From positions 1-64,000 of the forward strand of contig NZ_AULE01000031.1 in assembly GCF_000425125.1 (NCBI RefSeq): 64,000 nt of DNA, read 5' to 3'. Of the stretch, positions 17,348-25,975 are shown one piece after another; the first letter of the stretch is position 1; each line of letters begins with the position of its first letter. This DNA comes from Paenibacillus taiwanensis DSM 18679. GTDB lineage: Bacteria; Bacillota; Bacilli; Paenibacillales; Paenibacillaceae. Made by a program: the position numbers and the translations under genes. The notes below the pieces were generated by a model, which saw nothing but the letters and a program-made list of their open reading frames with translations, had not been told where the DNA came from and made no database searches.

Positions 17348-18508
17348 TTACAGTGATGCACGGTAAATGGCAAGCACATCTTCACGATCCAACTTCTTAA
17401 AGTTGCCGAACGGACCAAATAGCATCGCTTTATCGGCCATCTCCTCAAGCTTCGTACCATCAATATCGTAATCGGCCAACCGGCTCGGAGCTCCGATCGA
17501 CGTCCAGAAGCTGCGCAGCGCTTCAATGCCTGCAAGCGCAACCTCTTCGTCAGAACGACCAGCCGCGTCGATGTTAAACACATTTACAGCAAGCTGTTTA
17601 TAACGGCCCACATTTTCGGATAACGTATGCTTCATCCAGTTCGGAAATAAAATGGCCAACCCGCCGCCATGTGGAATATCGTACACCGCAGATACCGCAT
17701 GCTCGATATTATGTGTCGCCCAATCACCGCTCACGCCCATACTAGGCATGCCATTTAACGCTAGCGTACCCGACAGCAGTATCGTCTCGCGCAGCTCCAC
17801 ATCGTCTAAGTTCTTAATAAGCTCAGGAGCTGTCTGAATCACACTCTTTAACAGTGTCTCGGACCAACCGTCCTGGACAAGTGTATTGGTTCCGTGATGG
17901 AAGTAGTTCTCGAAAACATGGGACATAATGTCCACCATACCATAGACCGTCTGATTCTCAGGTAACGTTGTCGTAAATACAGGGTCAAGGATCGAAAACT
18001 TCGGATAGGCGTGCGTGCTCCACCAGCCTAGCTTCTCGTTCGTTTCCCAATTCGTAATGACTGAAGCCCCGTTCATTTCCGAGCCTGTAGCCGCAATCGT
18101 CAACACGGTACCAAGCGGAAGGCCCGCTTGTGGAACTGCTTTACGCAAGCAGAAATCCCACATATCCCCCTCGTACTTCGCCCCGACAGCAATTGCCTTG
18201 GCACAATCGATGACACTGCCGCCTCCGACAGCCAGTATAAAATCAACCTGCTCGGCACGGCATAATTCCACACCTTTATGTACAGTCGTCAGTCGTGGGT
18301 TAGGCTCCACACCTGCCAATTCCGTTACACGCAATTCCATCTCTTTGAGAATTTCCGTCACTTGTGTGTACAATCCATTACGCTTGATGCTGCCCCCACC
18401 ATAAACAAGCAGTACGCTGCTGTATGCAGATAGCTCCTGCTTCAAATGAGACAATTGTCCCTGTCCAAATATAAGCTTTGTCGGATTGTGAAATTGAAAT
18501 GACTGCAT
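17348..18508 (-). CDS. Iron-containing alcohol dehydrogenase (BdhA/YugJ-like)
   Basis: Probable NAD(P)H-dependent alcohol/butanol dehydrogenase reducing aldehydes. The 386-aa protein begins [16 protein letters not shown], has the nucleotide-binding [13 protein letters not shown], and metal-binding histidines in the segments [12 protein letters not shown] and [22 protein letters not shown] 18508 is preceded by AGGAGG at nine bases; the open frame upstream is not conserved. It follows the PTS gene by 94 bp on the same strand and may be co-transcribed. This pairing could link sugar uptake with disposal of reducing equivalents, which is an inference. Confidence 0.9.
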   Translation of the reverse strand: MQSFQFHNPTKLIFGQGQLSHLKQELSAYSSVLLVYGGGSIKRNGLYTQVTEILKEMELRVTELAGVEPNPRLTTVHKGVELCRAEQVDFILAVGGGSVIDCAKAIAVGAKYEGDMWDFCLRKAVPQAGLPLGTVLTIAATGSEMNGASVITNWETNEKLGWWSTHAYPKFSILDPVFTTTLPENQTVYGMVDIMSHVFENYFHHGTNTLVQDGWSETLLKSVIQTAPELIKNLDDVELRETILLSGTLALNGMPSMGVSGDWATHNIEHAVSAVYDIPHGGGLAILFPNWMKHTLSENVGRYKQLAVNVFNIDAAGRSDEEVALAGIEALRSFWTSIGAPSRLADYDIDGTKLEEMADKAMLFGPFGNFKKLDREDVLAIYRASL

Positions 18509-18601
18509 TCCCGCACTCCTCCTCTGAATGACCATTAATACCCTCATTATAAAGGAAGTCCGGCACAATTGCTTCCATCAAACCAAGAGGGAAGAGCGCT
18601 T

Positions 18602-20173
18602 CTACTTTGTCTCCTCCTTGGTCTCTTTTGCATCGGGTTCAGCCTGGAGTTCCATATCTTCACGTTTAATGAGCTCATGAATCTGATGCTTAATCGTCTC
18701 AGAACGTGTGCCAAATATAGCTTGGATGCTGTTTCCAACTTCTAACACACCAGAGGCTCCGAGCTCTTTCAGCTTTGTTTTGTCTACCTGCCCTGCTTCA
18801 TTCACCTGCACCCTTAGACGAGTAATACATGCATCTAATGAGCCTATATTCGCTTTGCCGCCAAGTGCATTCAGAATGCCTCGCGGCAATTCGTCTGCTG
18901 ATGATGCCTGAACGACAGTACCGCCTTGAACTGCGATCTCCCGCCCGGGTGTTCGCAGGTTAAAATTCCGAATCGCAAGCCGAAAACCAAAATAATAGAT
19001 CAAAGCCAGCACTAATCCTGCCGGAATGACGAGCCAATAAGGGGTCCGATTTTGAAGCACCCCAAACAGCAAATAGTCGATCACCCCACCTGAAAAAGTC
19101 ATTCCGATCTTGACCCCTAGCAGATGCATCGTTAAGAACGACAGGCCGGCAAAAAGTACATGCACCGCAAACAACACCGGCGCCACAAACAGAAACGAAA
19201 ATTCTAATGGCTCCGTTATCCCCGTCAGAAATGAGGTCAATGCAGCAGAGCCAAGCAAGCCTGCAACCAGCTTTTTATTTTCGGGGCGCGCTTCATGGTA
19301 CATAGCTAATGCTGCGGCAGGCAAGCCAAACATCATAAACGGATATTTCCCTGTCATAAAGGTTCCTGCTGTCAGCTCGACTCCGTCTTTTAGCTGTGCA
19401 AAAAATATTTTCTGATCGCCACGAACCAACTCTCCCGCTTTGTTAATATACTGTCCAAACTCAAACCAGAACGGTGCATAAAAAATATGGTGCAGCCCAA
19501 AAGGGATTAGCGCTCGCTCACAAGTTCCAAAGATCAATGCCGCCATCGATCGGTTCGAATCAATAAGCGAGTGCGAGAACGCGTTTAAGCCATTTTGCAC
19601 AGGAGGCCATAGAAACGTTAGCAGCACCCCGATCAGCAAGGCGGTAACCGCCGTAATAATGGGCACAAATCGTTTGCCCGCAAAAAATCCGAGATACGAC
19701 GGCAGTTCAATAGTAAAAAATCGCTTGTACAGCGTTGCTGCTGTAATCCCGATAATAATGCCACCAAACACACCTGTCTGCAAAGTCGGAATACCTTGCA
19801 AAGATGCGTACGAGAAGTCCTGTGCAACCAACTCGGGTGTCACCTTCATAATAACCTTCATTGTAACGTTCATAACAAAATATCCTACAATGGCAGCCAA
19901 TCCCGCTACCCCATCGCCGCCTGCCAAACCAATAGCAACTCCTACAGCAAATAACAACGATAGATTGTCAAATACGATCCCGCCTGACTGCTCCATGACA
20001 CTGGCAATCGTACTCCATGCTGTCCCGCCTAGCGCTGGTATTCGTTCAATTAAGTCAGGATTGCCAAGGGCGTTGCCGACACCAAGCAAAATTCCCGCAG
20101 CTGGCAAAATCGCAACCGGCAGCATAAGCGCTTTTCCGACTTTTTGCAAAACTCCAAACAATGATTTAAACAT
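18602..20173 (-). CDS. PTS sugar transporter IICB component, glucose family (PtsG-like)
   Basis: Takes up and phosphorylates a sugar. The 523-aa protein has the EIIC domain of the glucose/GlcNAc superfamily (residues about 1-380, start [20 protein letters not shown], with [12 protein letters not shown]) and an EIIB domain (about 410-500) with phosphorylated Cys in DACITRLR. A charged tail rich in Glu and Lys ends the protein. It lacks a fused IIA domain, so it would rely on the Crr-like IIA encoded at 54488-54970. Unlike the IICB gene at 49245, no RAT sequence lies upstream. Glucose, maltose or another glucoside are possible substrates. Confidence 0.88.
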   Translation of the reverse strand: MFKSLFGVLQKVGKALMLPVAILPAAGILLGVGNALGNPDLIERIPALGGTAWSTIASVMEQSGGIVFDNLSLLFAVGVAIGLAGGDGVAGLAAIVGYFVMNVTMKVIMKVTPELVAQDFSYASLQGIPTLQTGVFGGIIIGITAATLYKRFFTIELPSYLGFFAGKRFVPIITAVTALLIGVLLTFLWPPVQNGLNAFSHSLIDSNRSMAALIFGTCERALIPFGLHHIFYAPFWFEFGQYINKAGELVRGDQKIFFAQLKDGVELTAGTFMTGKYPFMMFGLPAAALAMYHEARPENKKLVAGLLGSAALTSFLTGITEPLEFSFLFVAPVLFAVHVLFAGLSFLTMHLLGVKIGMTFSGGVIDYLLFGVLQNRTPYWLVIPAGLVLALIYYFGFRLAIRNFNLRTPGREIAVQGGTVVQASSADELPRGILNALGGKANIGSLDACITRLRVQVNEAGQVDKTKLKELGASGVLEVGNSIQAIFGTRSETIKHQIHELIKREDMELQAEPDAKETKEETK

Positions 20174-20328
20174 ATCGTTTCAACCCCTGACTGTACACAT
20201 GTTCATGACATACGAAATCTGCTGTTAACATGTCCTGCAATGGCGCTTACTATGCAGATCAAAGTACGTGGATTGTCTGCGAAACAATACTTGCCAGCTC
20301 AGGTTTATCCTATTTTTTCATATTTATG

Positions 20329-20366
20329 TTGCGAAACAAACTATAGGTTACTATAATAGTAGTAAC
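20329..20366 (+). promoter_or_regulatory. Promoter with overlapping palindromic operator for the PbuE-like pump
   Basis: TTGCGA (20329-20334) and TATAAT (20352-20357) are 17 bases apart. An inverted repeat GTTACTA-6-TAGTAAC (20347-20366) covers the -10 element, so a repressor bound there would block transcription. The cognate regulator is not evident in the window. Confidence 0.7.
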
Positions 20367-20395
20367 TTTTTATGATTAAGGAAGGGTGTGTCTGT

Positions 20396-21607
20396 TTGAA
20401 TTTACGTGTTTATTTATTGGCCGTTTCCGCCTTTGTCGTCGGCACGGTAGAGCTGATCGTCGGAGGTATACTCGACCTGATTGCAGCGGATTTACACATT
20501 TCCGTTAGCGCTGCAGGCCAATTTATAACCATATTTTCCGTCGCGTTTGCTCTTTCAGCCCCAATATTGATGAATCTTACAGCGAAAATGGAACGCAAAA
20601 AGCTGTATTTATACGCGCTTGCCGTCTTTGTACTCGCCAATTTGATTGTTGCCTTCAGCTCAAGCTATGCGCTTACGCTGTCTGCCCGCGCCTTATCAGC
20701 GATGAGCGGCTCTGTCATCATCGTGTTGTCCATTACGATGGCGTCCCAACTTGTTCCTGAATCCCATCGCGGAAGAGCAATTGGCGTCATTTATATGGGG
20801 ATTAGCGGCTCACTTGTGCTAGGCGTGCCTATCGGAATGGTTATCGGCAACGCATATGGATGGAGAGCGCCATTCCTTCTCATCGTGGCGTTAAGCCTAG
20901 TGGCTATGATCTGCATCGCCTTGTTCCTACAGCGAACCGAGCCAAGTCCAGCGGTACCGCTTCGCAAACAGTTGGCTACGCTGCGCAGCAGCAAGCTCGT
21001 AAGCGGTCAGCTCATTTCCTTTATTATGCTGACGGGCCATTTGACGCTATATGCTTATCTTGCACCATTTGTACAATCCAACTTTGATATTAGTCCTACG
21101 ATGATGAGTGTGGTTTATTTCATGTTTGGGATCGCAGCCGTATCCGGTGGTGGGCTTGGAGGCTTACTGTCAGATAAATGGGGTGTGAATAAAACGATTT
21201 TGCTGATCGTTACTTGTTTCTCCGGTGCGATGTTTATGATGCTGCTTGCTGCCCAAGCGTCGATCTACGTATTTATGGCAGCTATGATGATCTGGGGCGG
21301 CCTCAGTTGGGCGTTGTCGCCTGCGCAGCAATCCTATCTCATTAAGCATGCGCCAGATACCGTTGAAATTCAGTTGAGCCTGAATAACTCGGTTATGCAT
21401 CTAGGTATTGCTACTGGCTCCTTTATTGGCGGCATGGTGATCGAGAATAGCTCTGTCGCTAACAACCCTTGGGTAGGCGGTCTGATCGCCCTGCTCGCAT
21501 TAGGCTGCGCAGCCTTCTCGATCAGCCGCAAGCCAGTCGCGGCCAACTTGGCGGCCGCAAAGCGCCCGGCCGCTTCGGCTGTTGGTTCGATTGCGGAGCA
21601 AGTGTAA
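20396..21607 (+). CDS. MFS efflux transporter, PbuE-like (purine efflux)
   Basis: A 403-aa major facilitator with 12 hydrophobic segments. It closely resembles B. subtilis PbuE, the hypoxanthine/adenine efflux pump: LLAVSAFVVGTVELIVGGIL at the N-terminus, GHLTLYAYLAPF in the middle and LSWALSPAQQSYLI near the C-terminus. Related drug/arabinose exporters cannot be excluded. TTG 20396 is preferred because GGAAGGG lies about nine bases upstream and the protein then starts like PbuE; ATG 20372 would start within the expected transcript leader. No adenine riboswitch is present, unlike B. subtilis pbuE; a palindrome over the -10 suggests repressor control. Confidence 0.82.
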   Translation: MNLRVYLLAVSAFVVGTVELIVGGILDLIAADLHISVSAAGQFITIFSVAFALSAPILMNLTAKMERKKLYLYALAVFVLANLIVAFSSSYALTLSARALSAMSGSVIIVLSITMASQLVPESHRGRAIGVIYMGISGSLVLGVPIGMVIGNAYGWRAPFLLIVALSLVAMICIALFLQRTEPSPAVPLRKQLATLRSSKLVSGQLISFIMLTGHLTLYAYLAPFVQSNFDISPTMMSVVYFMFGIAAVSGGGLGGLLSDKWGVNKTILLIVTCFSGAMFMMLLAAQASIYVFMAAMMIWGGLSWALSPAQQSYLIKHAPDTVEIQLSLNNSVMHLGIATGSFIGGMVIENSSVANNPWVGGLIALLALGCAAFSISRKPVAANLAAAKRPAASAVGSIAEQV

Positions 21608-21683
21608 TTTGATGTATTGTGCCCGCTAGAGAAGGGCTGTCCTCAACGTGGTCACACGACCAAGACAGCTGAAATAAGTACCA

Positions 21684-21731
21684 AAATGACCTCGAATTCC
21701 ACGTCAAGGTGGGATGCGAGGTCATTTTTTT
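21684..21731 (+). terminator. Terminator of the PbuE-like gene
   Basis: AAATGACCTCG (21684-21694) pairs with CGAGGTCATTT (21717-21727), followed by a run of T. The remaining 21732-21907 shows only the lipL ribosome binding site. Confidence 0.88.
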
Positions 21732-21907
21732 GCGCCAATGGGTGTGCTCGACAGGACAGAACCGACGATTCGTGTCTTTTATCTTTGCTTCTTTAAAATT
21801 GCGATAGGTAGAACAATCACTTTCATGCTACGATAAAAGTACAGGTTCACAAGCTAGCGAGTCATTGAATCCATGACAGGAATGATTAGATACAGGAGGA
21901 AGCAAAG

Positions 21908-22771
21908 ATGACAGCATGTGCCATTTCATTAACGGGGGAAGACGGGCTCAACAATTTGCTGTTGTTGGATCGCACACAGCAAGATGAGGCGCAGGACATT
22001 CTATATCCGTTTGCGCTAGATGAATTGCTATGCAAACATACAGGCAGCGGCGGTCCAGCAGTGTGCCACTTGTGGCGCCATCCGCGCGGCTTTGTGATGG
22101 GACTGCGCGACAGCCGACTTCCACAAGCTGCCGCAGCACAAGATTGGCTGGAATCGCTTGGCTATTCGACTGCTGTGCGCAGTACAGGCGGAGCGGCCGT
22201 CCCCCTCGACTTGGGCGTCGTTAACATTTCGTTGATAATGCCGAAGGAAGGCTTAGGGGACAAATGCTTCCGTTCAGATTATGAACGGATGTACCGATTG
22301 ATTCAGCTTGCTTTACAAAGCACAGGCTGCACCGTTGATAAAGGTGAAATTGATGGCGCCTACTGCCCGGGCGATTTCGATCTGAGTATAGGTGGCATCA
22401 AGTTTTGCGGAATCGCACAGCGACGTCAGGCGCAAGCTTTTGTCGTGCAGGCCTTCGTTATATGCCAAGGCTCAGGCAAAGCAAGCGCCGAGTTGGTCCG
22501 ATCTTTCTATGATCGCGCAGCAGCGGGTGCAACGCAAGCCGATCATCCTATCGTGACAGACAACAAGACAGGCAGTCTGGAACAATTGACTTCGCTTGGG
22601 AGCAACGCGACGCAAGCTTTTGTTGAAGCCGTGAAGCAAGTTATACGCGAACGGCAATCCAGCCCTGGCATTGCCGAAGCAGCCACCAAGCTATGGCTGC
22701 CAGAGCGAGAGCAAGTATACGCAGTCATCGATACCCTTCGTCAGCGTTACGGGATAGAGCGACAGAAGTAA
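21908..22771 (+). CDS. lipL: Octanoyl-[GcvH]:protein N-octanoyltransferase (lipoate synthesis)
   Basis: Moves the octanoyl group from GcvH to E2 subunits of oxo-acid dehydrogenases, an amidotransfer step of lipoate assembly in Bacillus-type organisms. The 287-aa protein matches B. subtilis LipL in layout. WRHPRGFVMGLRDSRLP lies near residue 56, RSTGGAAVPLDLGVVNISL near 91, and GAYCPGDFDLSIGGIKF holds the acyl-accepting Cys (residue 153) in the position of the LipL catalytic Cys. AGGAGG precedes the ATG. It differs from LplA and LipM, whose catalytic context is different. Monocistronic. Confidence 0.9.
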   Translation: MTACAISLTGEDGLNNLLLLDRTQQDEAQDILYPFALDELLCKHTGSGGPAVCHLWRHPRGFVMGLRDSRLPQAAAAQDWLESLGYSTAVRSTGGAAVPLDLGVVNISLIMPKEGLGDKCFRSDYERMYRLIQLALQSTGCTVDKGEIDGAYCPGDFDLSIGGIKFCGIAQRRQAQAFVVQAFVICQGSGKASAELVRSFYDRAAAGATQADHPIVTDNKTGSLEQLTSLGSNATQAFVEAVKQVIRERQSSPGIAEAATKLWLPEREQVYAVIDTLRQRYGIERQK

Positions 22772-22772
22772 A

Positions 22773-22820
22773 CAAGGCTCACCACTTTACATTCGTGTAA
22801 AGCAGCGAGCCTTGCTTTGG
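22773..22820. terminator. Bidirectional terminator between lipL and the TrmB gene
   Basis: CAAGGCTC (22773-22780) pairs with GAGCCTTG (22807-22814), with an inner CTTTACA/TGTAAAG stem. It lies between convergent genes. T content after the stem is modest (CTTTGG on plus, TTTACTTC on minus). Confidence 0.7.
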
Positions 22821-22839
22821 CTTGCGTTACGGGCCTAAC

Positions 22840-23607
22840 TTAGTACCTTAATCTCATAAGCAGTGCTTTCATTTCTGCATCCTGCATCAATTCTGTCGCA
22901 TACTTCCGCGATATGATGGCCAGCGCCACATCATGGTGGAAGAACTCTGTAAAGAACTTTACGAACGGCTGCGCCATCGTACGCATGGCCTGCCAATTGC
23001 CATCTTCCATACCAGCAAACAGCACCTGATTGCCATCTGCAATAATGAGCTTAAACTGCTCCAATATCATCTCATGTCCATCCGTTGGCTCAAGTACGTT
23101 CATCTTTGTCAGTTTGACAGCCCCCGGGTTGCCGCCTGTAACTAACACTTCAACGTCTACGCCTTGCAGCTCCTTTTGCTCCAGCAGCGGAGCAAACTCC
23201 TTAAACTCGTCCACCCACATCGATAACACAATAGATCGCTCCGCCTGATCAATCAACTGTCGGCAGTAAGCTTGAATGGAACTGTTTGTCTTCAGGCTCC
23301 ATACCTGATCGTCTGCATAGGTTCGTCGCGCCCCCGCTCTTCTCAGCTCTGCGATGTCACGTTCAAATTCATGAGTGAGCTTATCTATAACAATCTGCAT
23401 CGGTATTGCCGCATAAGTACGCTTCTTGCCCGATACAGCATCTGATACGATCCCCTTCTCAACGAGCTTGGCAATCACCTCATAAATTTTGGCCTTAGGC
23501 ACGCCCGAATGCTTAACAATTGTTGTAGCATCCATCGGTTCCGCATGAGTGACCAGCGCTTCATATACTTTACTTTCATATTGGGAAAATCCGAACTTCT
23601 GCAGCAT
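22840..23607 (-). CDS. TrmB family transcriptional regulator
   Basis: A 255-aa regulator. The N-terminal winged-helix domain (residues about 1-70: YESKVYEALVTH, then VPKAKIYEVIAKLVEKGIV as the recognition region) is of TrmB type. A coiled segment follows. The C-terminal part (about 100-255) resembles the TrmB/PLD-like effector region (ERSIVLSMWVDEF). TrmB proteins usually respond to sugars. ATG 23607 has GGAGG six bases upstream; the frame open to 23640 lacks one. No target is obvious: its neighbours are lipL (convergent) and an HAD phosphatase upstream on the same strand. Confidence 0.85.
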   Translation of the reverse strand: MLQKFGFSQYESKVYEALVTHAEPMDATTIVKHSGVPKAKIYEVIAKLVEKGIVSDAVSGKKRTYAAIPMQIVIDKLTHEFERDIAELRRAGARRTYADDQVWSLKTNSSIQAYCRQLIDQAERSIVLSMWVDEFKEFAPLLEQKELQGVDVEVLVTGGNPGAVKLTKMNVLEPTDGHEMILEQFKLIIADGNQVLFAGMEDGNWQAMRTMAQPFVKFFTEFFHHDVALAIISRKYATELMQDAEMKALLMRLRY

Positions 23608-23735
23608 ATCGTTCCTCCATGTCGATTCATCCGATTCCACAGAACAGCTATCTGTCTACGACTAGTTTACTTGAAGACTTCATGCACAGACAAGCGTACA
23701 TAGATATCTCCTCATACACTTCATCTGCATAAAAT

Positions 23736-23781
23736 AAAAAAAGGAACTTCGCCTCCTTAAATAAAGAGTGCAGAAAGTTCC
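23736..23781 (-). terminator. Terminator of the HAD phosphatase gene
   Basis: On the minus strand GGAACTT pairs with AAGTTCC (23775-23781 with 23743-23749), followed by seven T residues. The loop is long (about 25 bases). Confidence 0.65.
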
Positions 23782-23868
23782 AGAATTTAGTTAATGATTA
23801 GTTAATGATATGATCTTTTAATGTGTTTAATGTAACAATTGCTTTACGATCTCTTGTTCTTTCCCCTG

Positions 23869-24660
23869 TTAGTTCCATGCCCCTTGCGGGGCGTATAATC
23901 CTAGTTCCTGAAGCGCCGCTGCTATGCCGCCATCTGAGGCGGATAATGTGACGCGATGAGCCACACGCTTCACTTCTTCTTTGGCATTGCCCATAGCTAC
24001 GCCAACGCCTACATATTGCAGCATCTCCAAGTCATTTAATCCGTCACCAAATGCAACGCTATGCGCTGCCTCAAGCTTGGCATCCTCTAAATAATGCTGA
24101 ATACCAATAGCTTTGGAAATGCCTTGCAGTTGTACATCAAGTGCATTGTCGTGCCATCGAATAAATTGCAGCTCTGGCAGTTGTTCCACATAACTGGCCA
24201 GCTCCGCCTCCTTACAGAACAACAATCCTTGATAAATATCACAGTTCTTGTACAAGTCCGGTTGAACGGGAGGCGCCTCGATATCATGCACGCCTAGACA
24301 AGCGTCCACTAGCGGGTGCTCCCGGGTGATCGACATTTCCTCCGTACCGATCCAGCCGAGAGCGTGCCCGTTCGGCTCAGCTACTGCTTGAAGCCGATCC
24401 AGTAAATCTATCGGCATTGGGGTATGGGCGACAACACGATCATTACGCACCACATATCCTCCATTTAAACTCACATAGGAATGGATATTTAACGTCTCTC
24501 TTATATGTGCAAACGTTGCAGGTGTTCGACCAGTAGCGATTGCGGTCTCAATTCCTTGCTCCTGCAAATGCTTAATTGCATCACGTGTAGACGCTGGAAT
24601 CTGCTTCTGGTCATCCAACAACGTCCCATCAATATCAAAAAATACAATACGGTAACTCAT
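23869..24660 (-). CDS. Cof-type HAD-IIB family phosphatase
   Basis: Probable sugar-phosphate or cofactor-phosphate phosphatase of the haloacid dehalogenase superfamily. The 263-aa length fits the Cof subfamily. Motif I is FFDIDGTLLDD (nucleophile Asp9), motif II is ATGRTP, and motifs III/IV are the Lys in GISKAIGIQHYL and FGDGLNDLEML, with a IIB-type cap between residues about 85 and 185. It has its own terminator and is divergent from the LacI-type gene. The natural substrate cannot be inferred. Confidence 0.9.
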   Translation of the reverse strand: MSYRIVFFDIDGTLLDDQKQIPASTRDAIKHLQEQGIETAIATGRTPATFAHIRETLNIHSYVSLNGGYVVRNDRVVAHTPMPIDLLDRLQAVAEPNGHALGWIGTEEMSITREHPLVDACLGVHDIEAPPVQPDLYKNCDIYQGLLFCKEAELASYVEQLPELQFIRWHDNALDVQLQGISKAIGIQHYLEDAKLEAAHSVAFGDGLNDLEMLQYVGVGVAMGNAKEEVKRVAHRVTLSASDGGIAAALQELGLYAPQGAWN

Positions 24661-24830
24661 ATTATCCCCCTCCTGCGTTCTATCTGTTACAAGGTCGTCT
24701 GCTCCTAATCTGCCAGCAGCACCTTGCTGGCCGTGTAACGTGACGCCCTCAGCATGTACATCCGATTCTCTGCTTTCGGTAACGCCGATAACACGGCCTG
24801 TCGATCATGGTGCTCCTTCAGCTTACCTTA

Positions 24831-24844
24831 TGAAACGCATTTCA
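24831..24844 (+). promoter_or_regulatory. Palindromic operator-like site upstream of the LacI gene
   Basis: TGAAACGCATTTCA is an inverted repeat of five bases with a 4-base centre, about 70 bases before the LacI-family start codon. It resembles LacI-family operators in size and may serve autoregulation. Confidence 0.4.
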
Positions 24845-24913
24845 GGTCAACCTTTTTATTTCTTCTTAAAGAAGCGTAAAATACAAAGTAGTGGGAACTC
24901 AGGAGGTATGATG

Positions 24914-25948
24914 ATGGCTAACATCAAACAGATCGCCCTTGCAGCAGGCGTCTCGATTACAACGGTATCGCGAGTATTAAATGGACATCCTTATGTCTCT
25001 GAAGACAAACGCAGCGCTGTATGGAAAGCCATTGAGCAGTTGCAATACAAGCCTAACCGCAATGCGGTCAATTTGGCTAAAGGTGAGACCCGTATGGTGG
25101 CGGTTTTGTTGCCATTTGCCAATCATCCTTACTTCGCGGGCATGCTCGAGGGAATTTCCTATTTTGCACTACAACATCATTATCATATCGTGTTATGCCA
25201 GACGGATTACAAACCAGAGGAGGAAATCCGCGCTCTTGAGCTGCTGCGAGACAAACAAGTAGACGGTGTTATCATTTGTTCGAAGCAAACGAATTGGTCA
25301 ACCATTGAACCTTACGCTGCATACGGCCCAATTGTAGTCTGTGAGTATACAGAATCCTCTGTTCTTTCTTCTATATACGTAGATTATTACGAAATTACCC
25401 GTTATATCATGAACATGTTGATCGATAAAGGACATCGTCACATTGGATATACGATCGGAAGACCAGACAGCTTTAACAGTTTAAATCGCATACGAGCCTA
25501 TGAGGAAGCACTACAGGAAATTCAAGTACCTCTAGTTCCAGAATGGACCTTCTCGAACTGCTACCAATACGATCATGGGGAAGAAGTGATTCGTGCTATT
25601 AGCAATATGCACACACGCCCTACAGCGCTTGTTGTTGCTGGCGACCAATCTGCCGCGGGCATTCTGCTCGGAGCAGCAAAACTAGGCATTAAGGTGCCTG
25701 AACAGCTTTCTGTCATCGGTTTTGATAATATTCCGATTGCGCGTGTGCTTGAATTGTCAACATTTGACCATTCCAGCTACGATATCGGTTGTCTCGCTTT
25801 TACGATTTTTTACCGCCAACTGCACGCAGACGTGCCCCGGACAGAGAAGCATAAGCTCCCCTATCATTTTATCGAGCGTATGACCGTGGGACAGGCGCCT
25901 GCTTCCTTTACTGCGCTATCCAATACAAAGACGCCAGCTCAGAAATAA
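24914..25948 (+). CDS. LacI family transcriptional regulator
   Basis: A 344-aa repressor. The N-terminal helix-turn-helix (NIKQIALAAGVSITTVSRVL) and hinge helix (YKPNRNAVNLAKGE) are typical. The ribose-binding-type effector domain follows (RMVAVLLPFANHPYFAGMLE to VIGFDNIP). Three consecutive ATG codons follow AGGAGG; the third (24914) has the best spacing, seven bases. The gene is convergent with the transglutaminase operon and divergent from the HAD phosphatase, so no sugar operon lies adjacent and its ligand is unknown. Confidence 0.9.
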   Translation: MANIKQIALAAGVSITTVSRVLNGHPYVSEDKRSAVWKAIEQLQYKPNRNAVNLAKGETRMVAVLLPFANHPYFAGMLEGISYFALQHHYHIVLCQTDYKPEEEIRALELLRDKQVDGVIICSKQTNWSTIEPYAAYGPIVVCEYTESSVLSSIYVDYYEITRYIMNMLIDKGHRHIGYTIGRPDSFNSLNRIRAYEEALQEIQVPLVPEWTFSNCYQYDHGEEVIRAISNMHTRPTALVVAGDQSAAGILLGAAKLGIKVPEQLSVIGFDNIPIARVLELSTFDHSSYDIGCLAFTIFYRQLHADVPRTEKHKLPYHFIERMTVGQAPASFTALSNTKTPAQK

Positions 25949-25975
25949 AACTGTTTCTAAGCATGACGTCATCTA

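Noticed and set aside
20174-20328. Possible RAT/terminator before the IICB gene at 18602-20173
   Set aside because: No GTGTTACT-type antiterminator sequence or T-tailed hairpin is present, in contrast with the other IICB gene.
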